DNA of 64,000 nucleotides from Alteromonas sp. BL110 (GTDB lineage Bacteria; Pseudomonadota; Gammaproteobacteria; Enterobacterales; Alteromonadaceae), in contig NZ_CP031967.1 in NCBI RefSeq assembly GCF_003443615.1, positions 4,340,001 through 4,404,000 on the forward strand, in the 5' to 3' direction. The first letter of the stretch is position 1. Each line of letters begins with the position of its first letter. The notes beneath the pieces are model-generated. The model was not told where the DNA came from and made no database searches. It saw nothing but the letters and a program-made list of their open reading frames with translations. Position numbers and translations under genes: made by a program. Shown one piece after another: positions 22,404 through 31,611 of this stretch.

Positions 22404-25358
22404 ATGCGCCGCCCTTCAGCTTACCTCTTTTTTATCCTTGCTTTATTGGTTAGCTGGAACCTTTGCGCACACGCTCAAATTGGTGCTCCCGCTTTTAATA
22501 CATTCGATATGGAAAGCGGCATCACCCACGTTACTGTTTCTGACGTCGCAGAAGATAAATACGGCTTTCTATGGTTAGCGTCACAGTCAGGAATTGATAA
22601 ATTCGATGGTTATACCTTTAGAAATTTTGGAATGTGGGGCAAGGATAAGTCTACAGGCCTTCAAACACTTAGTGTTCTTCAATTGGAAGCAAGCTTAGAT
22701 GGCCAGTTTATTTGGGTGGGTACGTTTAGTGGTCTGAGTCGTTTAAATGTCGACACTGAAATGTTTATACATTACGCCCTTCCCGTTTCATCGTCATTCG
22801 ACAAACAGATTATCAATAGGCTGAAAACCACGCATGACGGCATGCTGTGGATAATATCTGAACGAAATTTGTATCGGTACCACGATAAAACGGACAGTAT
22901 AGAGTTAGTTAGCTATCTTCCTGACACTACGAGCACACTTACCGATGTAGAACTCATTGGCAATACAATTTATGTAACCTCCACTTCAGGTCTTTACAAG
23001 CTTGATCCTTTTAAAAGTTCACTAGAGTTGATTGCTTATAAGGGCGTGAACTTCACCCGTCTCGTCGCTGCCGAGCGTTCCAGGTTTTGGTTAGGGACTT
23101 CTACTTATGGTATTTGCTTGTTCAACCCCAATTCAGAACCTGAGGACATTACCAAACAGTGTACCAGTGAAGTACAGGGGCTATCGGATAACTCGGTTAC
23201 GGATATTTTACTTCAGCGCAATGGTAACGTTTGGGTAGCAACCGAAAGAGGTTTAAATCTTTTAACAGCCCATAGCCCGTTCACGGTGTTGCGCTTTCCT
23301 ATCAGTGACAAAGATTCAGGAGACGAGCGCGTTTCAAGTCTATACCAAACAAAGTCAGGTCTTGTGGTCGTCGGAACCAAAGATGATGGTTTTGCAATAA
23401 GCAACCCTGAGCTAAGCAACTTTTATACTACCGAAGTGGGAAATGGCCGTATTGTAGGCTCGATGACCGAATACAAGGGAAATAAAGTATGGCTAACCAA
23501 CGAAAAAGGGCTATGGATTTACGATGCCGTCAATAAAGCTTACCAAGGGCCATTTACGTCAGATAGCGCTCGAACAACCGACGGTAGTGCAAGCGATAAG
23601 CTAACCAGTGTTTATTATGATAAACATAGCGACACGCTCTGGGTTTCGACACGCAGTGGGCTGGCAAAATTAAATAATGAAACAAAACAGCTTGATATTG
23701 TCGCATTACAGGGTAAATCTGGCTACAGCGTAAACATGGATGCTCAGGGTGATATCTGGTTCGGTGGCTATAGCGATGGTGTATTCGTTTATCGCCCGTC
23801 CGAGGGGCGTGTTATCAAGCAGTGGCCCCTTTCCCTCACTACTCGCATTCTTTTTGAAAATAACGAAAGTGCATGGCTAAGCACGGTAACAGGCTTACAC
23901 TTTGCTAATAAACTTACTGGTGAGTTAACGAGCATTAGTGACTACACGGACAAAATAACAGACAGTACAGTGGTGACGTGGATTTCGCGCTCAAAACGCG
24001 GTGGCTACTGGGTAGGAACTCAAGCAGATGGCTTATTTTTTGTCACCAAAAATAACGATGATCTATCTTCTATCAACGTTACCCAAATAAAGCCAGAGAG
24101 TAGACTGAGTAAGATTTCAATTGGTGCCATTGTCGAAGATGATGAATATGGCTTGTGGATTTCAACTATAGTAGGCATTTCTTATTTAGCGCCTGATCTC
24201 GATACAATTTATTACTATGGCGCAGAGAATGGTGCCCTTTCTACTGGTTACTACATTGGCTCTGTAGCCACTACGGAAAATAACACTATTCTTTTTGGCG
24301 GAGCTGAAGGGCTCACTCAGTTTAATCCCTCTGACGTTACCAACGTAAAATGGTCTCCTGACGTTCACCTCACTAAAGTAGAAACAGTAAATCGAGATCA
24401 GAACAATGGCACTAGCGTTCAACAGCGTCTCAACTTAGGTGAAAAGATAGAACTTACCCATAATAATATTGCGCTTTCCATTAAGTTTGCAGCAACTGAT
24501 TACATGAATGCCAATGAACTGCGCTACGCTTACAAGTTGGTAGATTTCGAAAATAGTTGGCGATTTACCGATTACAAAGCGCGTGTGGCGACCTATACGA
24601 ATTTAGAGCCCGGACACTACCGTTTTACAGTAAAAGCGATAAACCAAGAAAACGTCTGGAGCAGCGATGAGGCCCAACTCGAAATTATTGTCATACCGCC
24701 ATGGTGGGATAAGCCAGTTTGGCGTGGTGTACTGTTACTCTCTATTTTATTATTCATTACTTCGGTAGTTTGGCTGAGAATTTCGGCACTAAAAGCGCGT
24801 TCAGCAGAGCTCTCACTAAAGGTAGAAGAAAAAACGCGAGACCTTGAAGCCATGGTTGAGAAATTGACGCTTTTATCTTCTCAAGACTCATTAACGGGGC
24901 TTAAAAACAGACGTTATTTCACCCAACGTGCCAAAGCACAATGGCACGAATTTAAACGACACAACCGAGCATTTTCTTTACTCATTGTAGATATCGACTT
25001 TTTTAAGAAAATTAACGACGAGTATGGCCATCACGTAGGCGATGCCGTTTTGGTTAAAATAGCTAACACCTTGGAAAATAACCTACGGGAAAGTGATGTT
25101 ATTGCACGCTGGGGTGGAGAGGAATTTTTGATATTGTTGCCTTCACTAAATGTACGAGAGGCGTATTGGGTCGCTGAAAAGTTACGTAAAAGTGTAGCGG
25201 AACAAGTTGTTGAGGCACCGCCTCATTTAGTCAACGTAACCATCACGTGTGGCGTCGCAGATATAAAAGACTATGACAGTGTAGATGCCTGTATTCATGC
25301 AGTAGATAAAAAGCTCTATGCAGGTAAAGAGTCTGGTCGAAACGCCGTTGTAAAATAA
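22404..25358 (+). CDS. Two-component-type propeller sensor with diguanylate cyclase (GGDEF) output
   Basis: A 984-residue membrane sensor. It has a signal peptide (1-24), a periplasmic beta-propeller of regulator repeats (about 40-640, repeated DKYGFLWLAS and GNVWVATERGLNLL patterns), a Y_Y_Y domain (about 690-765), one membrane helix (about 772-791), a short coiled coil and a GGDEF domain. The active-site loop reads GGEEF (about 903-907) with the inhibitory site RESD five residues before it, so an active, product-inhibited cyclase making cyclic di-GMP is expected. No clear ribosome site precedes ATG 22404. Ligand unknown. Confidence 0.9.
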   Translation: MRRPSAYLFFILALLVSWNLCAHAQIGAPAFNTFDMESGITHVTVSDVAEDKYGFLWLASQSGIDKFDGYTFRNFGMWGKDKSTGLQTLSVLQLEASLDGQFIWVGTFSGLSRLNVDTEMFIHYALPVSSSFDKQIINRLKTTHDGMLWIISERNLYRYHDKTDSIELVSYLPDTTSTLTDVELIGNTIYVTSTSGLYKLDPFKSSLELIAYKGVNFTRLVAAERSRFWLGTSTYGICLFNPNSEPEDITKQCTSEVQGLSDNSVTDILLQRNGNVWVATERGLNLLTAHSPFTVLRFPISDKDSGDERVSSLYQTKSGLVVVGTKDDGFAISNPELSNFYTTEVGNGRIVGSMTEYKGNKVWLTNEKGLWIYDAVNKAYQGPFTSDSARTTDGSASDKLTSVYYDKHSDTLWVSTRSGLAKLNNETKQLDIVALQGKSGYSVNMDAQGDIWFGGYSDGVFVYRPSEGRVIKQWPLSLTTRILFENNESAWLSTVTGLHFANKLTGELTSISDYTDKITDSTVVTWISRSKRGGYWVGTQADGLFFVTKNNDDLSSINVTQIKPESRLSKISIGAIVEDDEYGLWISTIVGISYLAPDLDTIYYYGAENGALSTGYYIGSVATTENNTILFGGAEGLTQFNPSDVTNVKWSPDVHLTKVETVNRDQNNGTSVQQRLNLGEKIELTHNNIALSIKFAATDYMNANELRYAYKLVDFENSWRFTDYKARVATYTNLEPGHYRFTVKAINQENVWSSDEAQLEIIVIPPWWDKPVWRGVLLLSILLFITSVVWLRISALKARSAELSLKVEEKTRDLEAMVEKLTLLSSQDSLTGLKNRRYFTQRAKAQWHEFKRHNRAFSLLIVDIDFFKKINDEYGHHVGDAVLVKIANTLENNLRESDVIARWGGEEFLILLPSLNVREAYWVAEKLRKSVAEQVVEAPPHLVNVTITCGVADIKDYDSVDACIHAVDKKLYAGKESGRNAVVK

Positions 25359-25551
25359 CTGTCCCTTTATCTCTTTTCAGCGCTAAACATCTGGCTGGCA
25401 ACGCTAATCACTTGCCACTTATCGATTTATGCAGTCAATCTCTTGAGCATGGCATTCCATCGCAGTTTGTGATCGCTAATAGCACTAGCTTCCTATGCAA
25501 CCATGTATCGATAAACGATAGACATTTTTCAATTGCAAGGAGGATAGCATT

Positions 25552-26184
25552 ATGGCTAATGTATTGGTAATTGGCGCTTCAGGACAGATTGGCAAACAAG
25601 CTACCGTCAAACTTTTAGATGCGGGACACAAGGTTTTAGCACCAGTGAGAAGTCCTGACAAACTATCTGACATACAAAATGATAATCTTAGTGTTGTTGA
25701 GCAAGACCTCGAAAAAGACTTTTCTTCGCATTTTGAAGGAATTGATGTGGCAGTATTCACTGCGGGCTCAGGTGGCAATACAGGCGCTGACAAGACGCTT
25801 TTGATTGACCTATGGGCTGCACGCAACGCGGTAAATTACGCCAAAGCGGCAGGTACATCCAAATTCATCATGGTGAGCTCTATTGGTGCAGGCGACCCTG
25901 ATAGCGTAGATTCAGCAATTAAGCCCTACTTAGTTGCTAAGCACATGGCAGATGAGCACCTAATTAACAGTGGTTTGCATCATATTATTTTACGCCCAGG
26001 TACGCTACAAAATGAACCAGGCACCCATTTAGTTCGCACCGATATGCCAAGCAATAAAGATGATACTGTAATTCCTAGGGAAGATGTGGCTACAGCTATT
26101 GTTGAGAGTGTTTCAAAAGAGAGTAGTGAAAACACTATTACTTACCTGTTCAAAGGCGACACGCCAATCTCGCAAGTTTTATAG
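25552..26184 (+). CDS. NAD(P)-binding oxidoreductase, atypical SDR (YwnB/NmrA-like)
   Basis: A 210-residue single Rossmann domain with GASGQIGKQ at residues 8-16, a basic residue after the second strand (PVRSPDKL) suggesting NADP, and YLVAKHMADEHL in place of the SDR active site, followed by LRPGTL. Members are flavin-reductase-like or sensor proteins rather than ordinary dehydrogenases. A strong AAGGAGGATAGC site precedes ATG. It stands alone; the 193 bp before it hold no recognisable gene. Confidence 0.8.
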   Translation: MANVLVIGASGQIGKQATVKLLDAGHKVLAPVRSPDKLSDIQNDNLSVVEQDLEKDFSSHFEGIDVAVFTAGSGGNTGADKTLLIDLWAARNAVNYAKAAGTSKFIMVSSIGAGDPDSVDSAIKPYLVAKHMADEHLINSGLHHIILRPGTLQNEPGTHLVRTDMPSNKDDTVIPREDVATAIVESVSKESSENTITYLFKGDTPISQVL

Positions 26185-26195
26185 AGCCTAAAGCT

Positions 26196-26232
26196 CCCTC
26201 CCCTGTTTACTAACGCTACTACAGCGGGAGGG
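26196..26232. terminator. Inverted repeat between convergent genes, possible terminator
   Basis: CCCTCCC and GGGAGGG lie 23 bp apart between the converging 25552 and 26255 genes. No good T run follows, so this is a weak call. Confidence 0.35.
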
Positions 26233-26254
26233 ATACTATTATGCAAAAGGTATC

Positions 26255-26812
26255 TTAGGGAATTAGAGATTGACTCACCCAGTTACCGTTAGCGTCTTTT
26301 TGATGCCATTCTCGGCTTTGCGGGTTGCCTCTCAAATTTAGGTAATCTACGGTTTCAATAGCCAGTAATATCACACAAAAATGAGGCGGCACTTTATCAA
26401 AATCGCCTTCTATCTGTAGCGCCGTGCCGTCATTTCGCGGCGTACCCGGCTCGCCCCATAGAAACTGCTTTTTCCCAGCGTCCGACAATTTATTCCAGTG
26501 CTGTTTAACTAAGTTAATATCTTGGTTTGCCGTTATTAGTGTAGCAAGGCAAGAGAAACGGTATTGCTCTCTGCTTTTGGAAAAATACCAACAGACTTGT
26601 GCATGTGCGTTTTGCTCAAGTTGACTGAACTTTTCTGTGCGGGTATCAGAGATTACAACTAGCTGATTTTCCTCCGTTAACCCTCTAAATACCACGGTGC
26701 GGCAAAACGGTGTGCCGCTGCCATCGACCGTGGCTAACTGAAAGTATCGACTTTCTGGCATACTGCGGGTTTGGTGAAGACTTTTCGTCAGGCCCTGTCG
26801 CCATTGGGGCAT
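26255..26812 (-). CDS. FMN-binding split-barrel protein (pyridoxamine phosphate oxidase Alr4036-like)
   Basis: A 185-residue protein of the PNPOx-like fold: YFQLATVDGSGTPFCRTVVFRG, then DTRTEKFSQLEQN and VCWYFSKSREQYRFSC are the FMN-contact strands, and the C terminus RGNPQSREWH matches the PNPOx dimerisation tail. ATG 26812 follows AGGAGG with five bases between; the GTG at 26818 is part of that site. Likely an oxidoreductase of unknown substrate rather than the true PdxH. It lies 35 bp upstream of... the tatD gene is on its 5' side in the same direction. Confidence 0.8.
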   Translation of the reverse strand: MPQWRQGLTKSLHQTRSMPESRYFQLATVDGSGTPFCRTVVFRGLTEENQLVVISDTRTEKFSQLEQNAHAQVCWYFSKSREQYRFSCLATLITANQDINLVKQHWNKLSDAGKKQFLWGEPGTPRNDGTALQIEGDFDKVPPHFCVILLAIETVDYLNLRGNPQSREWHQKDANGNWVSQSLIP

Positions 26813-26847
26813 ACCCACCTCCTGATGTAAACCAACTGCTATCTTCG

Positions 26848-27630
26848 TTACGCTGCTTTTTTCTTATCAGCTAAAGAAAACAATGTATAAAAGTTGCGCG
26901 TAGTGATGTCGGCAAGCTCTTTTACCGATACACCTTTAAGCTCTGCAATAAATTCAGCCACTTCCACTACATAACCGGGTTGGTTTTGTTTACCGCGATG
27001 AGGCACAGGTGCAAGCCAAGGAGAATCAGTCTCAATTAATAACCGTTCTAAAGGTATAGCTTTCACCACTTCACGTAGTTCATCTGCAGAATTAAAGGTC
27101 ACAATCCCGGAAATGGAGATGTAAAAGTCCATCTCTATAGCCGCTTGTGCCATCTCTAACGATTCAGTAAAACAATGTAAAACGCCTTTGGTGTGCGCAG
27201 CTTTATGTTCACGGAGTAGATTGATAGTGTCTTCTCTAGCGTCTCGCGTGTGAATAATAAGCGGCTTTCTGGTTTCATTAGCGACCTTTATGTGGTCTAC
27301 AAAAGAAGTAAGCTGAATATCTTTGCTTTCTGGACTGTAAAAATAGTCTAGCCCTGTCTCCCCTATCGCGACAACTTCTTCACGCTGCGCCTTCTCTAGC
27401 AGTTCTTCATAACTGCATGCTTCATCTTGATGCAGCGGGTGCACACCACAAGATACTGACACGTCATCAAACTGGCTTACAGCATCTAACATGCTGTCGT
27501 AATCGCTAACCGATACGCACACGCAAAGAAAGTGCTCTACACCTCGTGTTCTAGCAAAATTTAACGTTTCAGCCAGCTCTTCTGGCCCTTGCTTCAGTCG
27601 GTCTAAGTGACAATGAGAATCTACGAACAA
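26848..27630 (-). CDS. ycfH: TatD-family metal-dependent DNase (YcfH-like)
   Basis: A 260-residue TatD-type hydrolase. Metal ligands are seen in DSHCHLD near the N terminus, GETGLDYFY, IIHTRDA, LHCFTES and ETDSPWLAP. It belongs to the tmk-holB-tatD gene group, as in other gammaproteobacteria; the small pilZ gene often found between holB and tatD is absent here. The ATG is at 27630. The gene for an FMN-binding protein follows closely. Confidence 0.9.
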   Translation of the reverse strand: MFVDSHCHLDRLKQGPEELAETLNFARTRGVEHFLCVCVSVSDYDSMLDAVSQFDDVSVSCGVHPLHQDEACSYEELLEKAQREEVVAIGETGLDYFYSPESKDIQLTSFVDHIKVANETRKPLIIHTRDAREDTINLLREHKAAHTKGVLHCFTESLEMAQAAIEMDFYISISGIVTFNSADELREVVKAIPLERLLIETDSPWLAPVPHRGKQNQPGYVVEVAEFIAELKGVSVKELADITTRNFYTLFSLADKKKAA

Positions 27631-27691
27631 ACTACACCTGTATTAATAATATTGCTTTCAAAAAAAGGAATTAAAAACCTATATTTGTCTG

Positions 27692-28579
27692 CTAACGTTG
27701 AAACTGTTTTAACAGCCCAAAAAGTACCATCGATTTATTCACCCCAGCGTGTTCGAGGGTTTTTACTGCCTCTACACACGCTATATAGCGTTCAAAGTCG
27801 ACGGCCTGTTGACGTTTTATGTATTCGTCATGGGCCATTTGTTGGCACCACAATGCGATTTGTTGCGCATTGCTCTGCCACTTATTTGCAAGTGCTTGCA
27901 CCTGCGTGTTGGCATCACCTGCTAAAAGCGCCTGCATACCATCGCTAAAATTTCGATAGCTAATATCTTCGTCACCAGAGAGCGCCTCTTCTACACGAAG
28001 AGGGGCATAGCCATAGGCAGCTAACAATGCCTCGCTTGCATCTTCTACGCCTTTAGCCTTTAGGTAGTTCAAACCGTCTGATACAGACGGAAGCGCAAGT
28101 ATCTGCCGTTCACACCGGCTCAGTATAGTTGGCATGATCTTGTTAATACTGTCTGTTATCAGTAGTAGGAAAGTATTATTTGTGGGCTCTTCTAAGGTTT
28201 TCAATAGTGCATTAGCCGCCGCTTCTGTCATGGTATCGGCTCGGGGGATCAGCAAGACTTTGTTGCCACCCATTTGCGCAGTACCTGAAAGCTTAGCAAT
28301 ACCTTCGCGAATTTTGTCCACGCCAAGCTGCTTTTCACTTTCTAAAACATGAAAGTCTGGGTGATTCCCCGCTTGCCTCAGGTGGCAACTTTGACACTGC
28401 TCGCATGGTCCATCAGTACTAGGTTGCTTACACAATAACGCACTGCTTAATCCTAACGCGAGTTGGTATTTCCCAATACCTTTTGGACCTGTCAGCAGCA
28501 AGCCATGGTGCAGTTTCTTTGCTATATATCGCGATAGTAACGTTGAGAACGTTGCAGCAAACCAAGGCATAACTTGCAT
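27692..28579 (-). CDS. holB: DNA polymerase III delta' subunit
   Basis: A 295-residue clamp-loader subunit. TGPKGIGKYQLAL is the P-loop-like segment, a zinc module shows CEQCQSCHLRQAGNHPDFH, and ANALLKTLEEP followed by LSRCER is the sensor region. Its ATG overlaps the tmk stop (TAATG), so translation is coupled. The C-terminal domain is divergent, as is normal for this subunit. Confidence 0.9.
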   Translation of the reverse strand: MQVMPWFAATFSTLLSRYIAKKLHHGLLLTGPKGIGKYQLALGLSSALLCKQPSTDGPCEQCQSCHLRQAGNHPDFHVLESEKQLGVDKIREGIAKLSGTAQMGGNKVLLIPRADTMTEAAANALLKTLEEPTNNTFLLLITDSINKIMPTILSRCERQILALPSVSDGLNYLKAKGVEDASEALLAAYGYAPLRVEEALSGDEDISYRNFSDGMQALLAGDANTQVQALANKWQSNAQQIALWCQQMAHDEYIKRQQAVDFERYIACVEAVKTLEHAGVNKSMVLFGLLKQFQR

Positions 28580-29253
28580 TAGCCTTTCCCCTGCTGGCTT
28601 TCATTTCTCGCTATGTTAGCGCTTTCGCTGCTTGAGGTCGTAACATAGTCATTGATGATAGCAATCACGTCTTGATGAACCTTGTCCATAGGCTGCATGG
28701 CGCTAATTACTACAATAGATTCATCTTGTTCAGCTAACGACAAGTATTTAGCGCGGGTACGCTCGAAAAAGGCGAGCCCAGCTTGCTCAATGCGATCAAG
28801 CTCGCCGCGGCCTCGAGCGCGCTCTAGCCCAATCGCAGGCTCAACATCCAAATATAGGGTTAAATCTGGCTTAAACCCTTTAAGGGCGATATCGCTGATG
28901 GCAGACATGGTTTTTTCACTGACGCCCCGACCGCCCCCTTGATAGGCTTGTGAGGATAAATCGTGTCTATCTCCTACTACCCACACACCTGCGTCGAGTG
29001 AAGGAAATATTTTATTAGTAAGCAGTTGAACGCGAGCGGCGTACATAAGAAGCAGCTCAGTTTCTTCACTAACGGCTTCATCCCAGTCGTGCTTTACACA
29101 TTCTCGTATGGCTTCCGCCATAGGTGTACCACCTGGTTCACGAGTCTGCTCAACGCGCTTTCCAGCATCTTTTAATGCTTGAACAATTAGCCCTATTACA
29201 GAGCTTTTTCCTGCCCCTTCAAGGCCCTCAACTACAATAAACTTTCCGCGCAT
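28579..29253 (-). CDS. tmk: Thymidylate kinase
   Basis: A 224-residue kinase forming dTDP from dTMP. P-loop [10 protein letters not shown], the DR(H) segment [15 protein letters not shown] and the TREPGGTP motif are present, and [21 protein letters not shown] is the lid. It overlaps holB by one base. It sits between mltG and holB as usual. Confidence 0.93.
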   Translation of the reverse strand: MRGKFIVVEGLEGAGKSSVIGLIVQALKDAGKRVEQTREPGGTPMAEAIRECVKHDWDEAVSEETELLLMYAARVQLLTNKIFPSLDAGVWVVGDRHDLSSQAYQGGGRGVSEKTMSAISDIALKGFKPDLTLYLDVEPAIGLERARGRGELDRIEQAGLAFFERTRAKYLSLAEQDESIVVISAMQPMDKVHQDVIAIINDYVTTSSSESANIARNESQQGKG

Positions 29254-29334
29254 TACTTTTTAAACTCTGTTTTTATTTAGCTATAACGTACTGGCCCGAT
29301 AACTGCTGTTTTCAATGTAGCTGCATCAGTACGA

Positions 29335-30354
29335 TTATCGTTTTAACTGGTATTTTCGCACAGCTGCATTGTGTTCAGCTAGCGTGGTAGAGAATTGATG
29401 GCTTCCGTCACCTTTCGCTACAAAATATAAAGCATCAGTGGATAGCGGGTGCAGTGCTGCATGAATTGCCGCCTTGCCAGCCATGGCTATTGGCGTTGGC
29501 GGTAAACCCTTAATAACATACGTATTGTAAGGCGTTGCTGTGCGAAGGTGTTTACGCGTAATATTTCCATCGAATGTTGGCCCAATACCGTAAATCACCG
29601 TCGGGTCGGTTTGAAGACGCATGTTTTTGTTGAGTCTATTAACAAATACCCCGGATATCATGTCACGCTCTTCAGGTACTGCCGTTTCTTTTTCGATAAT
29701 ACTCGCCAAGATAAGTGCTTCATAGGGTGTCGCTAACGGAAGGTCCATGTCCCGTTGTTCCCACTCATGAGAAACAAACGCGATGAGCGCACGGTGTGCC
29801 CTTTTCAAAACTTCACTGGCTGTAGTACCTTTAGTAAAAAAGTAAGTGTCCGCCAAATACACCCCTTCAGTCTGAGACACGTCTTCGCAGCACCAGTCAA
29901 CACCGTTACCTTGCGTTAGCTCACCTAATTTATCGTCGTTTAAATCGAAAACAAGATGGGTATTTTGCTTAAGCGTTTCAATCCATTGAGAGAGGGTTAG
30001 CCCTTCGACCAAGCTTACCGTAAAGAAATGCTCGTCACCTTGAGTAAATAGCGTGAATACATCCACTAACGATTGGTCAGGGCGTAACATGTATGTTCCT
30101 GATTTAACCGATGTGCTGCCTGCAAAAAATTTGAGCCACACTTTGGCCACAAACGGCGGCACATCAGTTATTTCTGCTTCTCGCAAATGCTTTACCGTGC
30201 GATAAGCATTACTTCCGCTTTCTATCGTAAATAAGGTTTCACTTTCCAGTGTTAAGTCTGCAGTGACTTTTCCAGACACGTACATTATGCCAGATGCAAC
30301 ACCAATTACTGCAACCATAACAAGGGACAGCAAAATAATAACAGCCCGCTTCAT
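29335..30354 (-). CDS. mltG: Endolytic murein transglycosylase MltG
   Basis: A 339-residue membrane-anchored lytic transglycosylase. One N-terminal membrane helix (about residues 4-26) is followed by a LysM-like region and the catalytic domain: the glutamate is in LASIIEKETAVPEERDMISGVFVNRL, and QTDPTVIYG and TPYNTYVIKGLPPTPI follow. It cleaves nascent peptidoglycan strands at the inner membrane. Placed between pabC and tmk, as in other gammaproteobacteria. Confidence 0.93.
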   Translation of the reverse strand: MKRAVIILLSLVMVAVIGVASGIMYVSGKVTADLTLESETLFTIESGSNAYRTVKHLREAEITDVPPFVAKVWLKFFAGSTSVKSGTYMLRPDQSLVDVFTLFTQGDEHFFTVSLVEGLTLSQWIETLKQNTHLVFDLNDDKLGELTQGNGVDWCCEDVSQTEGVYLADTYFFTKGTTASEVLKRAHRALIAFVSHEWEQRDMDLPLATPYEALILASIIEKETAVPEERDMISGVFVNRLNKNMRLQTDPTVIYGIGPTFDGNITRKHLRTATPYNTYVIKGLPPTPIAMAGKAAIHAALHPLSTDALYFVAKGDGSHQFSTTLAEHNAAVRKYQLKR

Positions 30355-30502
30355 ACTTGGGCTTCCCTTTTGTATATTGTTTTATATTCCATTCTGCTTC
30401 GTTCTACGCCTAATTCTTCAATTCATACAAGAGTGCATGGGCTTTTTTGTTTGCGTTTATGATATCAATTTTTGTACTAGCTTTTTTGTAAGCTGCCTTC
30501 AC

Positions 30503-30558
30503 TCTCTTTTTACTGTTCGCTTTTCACTGCCTACTTTTTACTGCCCACTTCCCACTGC
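30503..30558. repeat. Tandem 14-bp (7-bp-based) repeats running into the pabC stop
   Basis: On the minus strand four 14-bp units follow one another (GCAGTGGGAAGTGG, GCAGTAAAAAGTAG, GCAGTGAAAAGCGA, ACAGTAAAAAGAGA). Each splits into two heptamers of the form RNAGTRR. The first one and a half units encode the last residues and the stop of pabC. Confidence 0.75.
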
Positions 30559-31392
30559 AATATTAAAACGTGCCTTCAGGGCAGCAACTGCATCGCTTTT
30601 AACATCAAAATCAACCACAGAAAAATCAGTCAATCGTACCTGTTTCACCGGCATAACACCCATCAACGCGTTAGTAATTACCACCGCGCTGGCTTTTCGT
30701 AAAAAAGAAAGATCGTAACTCCCAACGTGGAGTGCACAGTTATCGTTTAACAGCGAATCAACGAGACACTGCCTTACAACACCATTTACCCCGCTTCCCT
30801 TTAACGAGGGGGTATACCATTCGTCATTAAGATAAAAGAAAAGATTACCCGCACTAGCTTCAATAATACTATCTTGGGTATCGCAAACGATAGCGTCATG
30901 GGCTCCAGCTTCTTCTACTTCATGTTTTACAAGTACTTGCTCTAGCCTATTCATATGCTTCACGCCAGCAAGCAGTGGCTGAATGGCTAGCCTGGTTTGC
31001 GCACAAATAACCGTCACCCCCTCATCAGCAAGACTATCGTAATGACTTGGGTGTGGGTGCTGACTAAATCTTACTCGTGTTTCGCTGTCTTTACTTCGCG
31101 CGTAACCTCTACCCGCCTGACCACCAGAAATGTGGACTTTTAGCACATACTTAGACGCGTTCTCATCTGAGGCATTTTTTATCGCACTAACTTGTTCAGC
31201 GATAGCTGTTTCTAGGGTATGGATATCGATATCGAGTTTGATGGCAGCAGTATCGTGCTCTAAACGGGAAAGATGATAAGGTAATAATTCTACTTTGTGT
31301 TCGTTCACCATCAATGTGGTAAACACACCGTCTCCGTAATTAAACGCCCTATCACTTGGTGAAATAGGCGTAGCGCTGGGAATAATTATCAC
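30538..31392 (-). CDS. pabC: Aminodeoxychorismate lyase
   Basis: A 284-residue fold-IV PLP enzyme making 4-aminobenzoate for folate. The PLP lysine is in GVKHMNRLEQVL, with AIVCDTQDSIIEASAGNLFF and the N-terminal RAFNYGDGVFTT typical of the class. The last residues (AVGSGQ) and stop are made of the tandem heptamer repeats at 30503-30558, so the tail may have been reshaped by repeat slippage. Located between fabF and mltG as in relatives. Confidence 0.9.
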   Translation of the reverse strand: MIIIPSATPISPSDRAFNYGDGVFTTLMVNEHKVELLPYHLSRLEHDTAAIKLDIDIHTLETAIAEQVSAIKNASDENASKYVLKVHISGGQAGRGYARSKDSETRVRFSQHPHPSHYDSLADEGVTVICAQTRLAIQPLLAGVKHMNRLEQVLVKHEVEEAGAHDAIVCDTQDSIIEASAGNLFFYLNDEWYTPSLKGSGVNGVVRQCLVDSLLNDNCALHVGSYDLSFLRKASAVVITNALMGVMPVKQVRLTDFSVVDFDVKSDAVAALKARFNIAVGSGQ

Positions 31393-31544
31393 TGCCTACT
31401 CTTGTTCGCCGTTATTATCTTTGAGGGAAGTATACCAACTTGCATTGGTCAAACAACTTATAGCTGTGACCAATTGTTTGACTCGCCAATAAAGAAAGCC
31501 TGAAACGTACAATTTTCGACGTTATATTTCTTTATAAAAACAAC

Positions 31545-31568
31545 AAAAGGCAGCCGAAGCTGCCTTTT
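31545..31568 (-). terminator. Terminator after fabF
   Basis: AAAAGGCAGC-TTCG-GCTGCCTTTT on the minus strand, 44 bp after the fabF stop; a stable tetraloop stem with a T run. Confidence 0.88.
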
Positions 31569-31611
31569 ACATATAAGTGAAAAACACTCATATTGTATTA
31601 GATACGGTGCG

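Noticed and set aside
30503..30558. CRISPR-like array
   Set aside because: Units are 14 bp, directly adjacent and degenerate, with no spacers and no cas genes.
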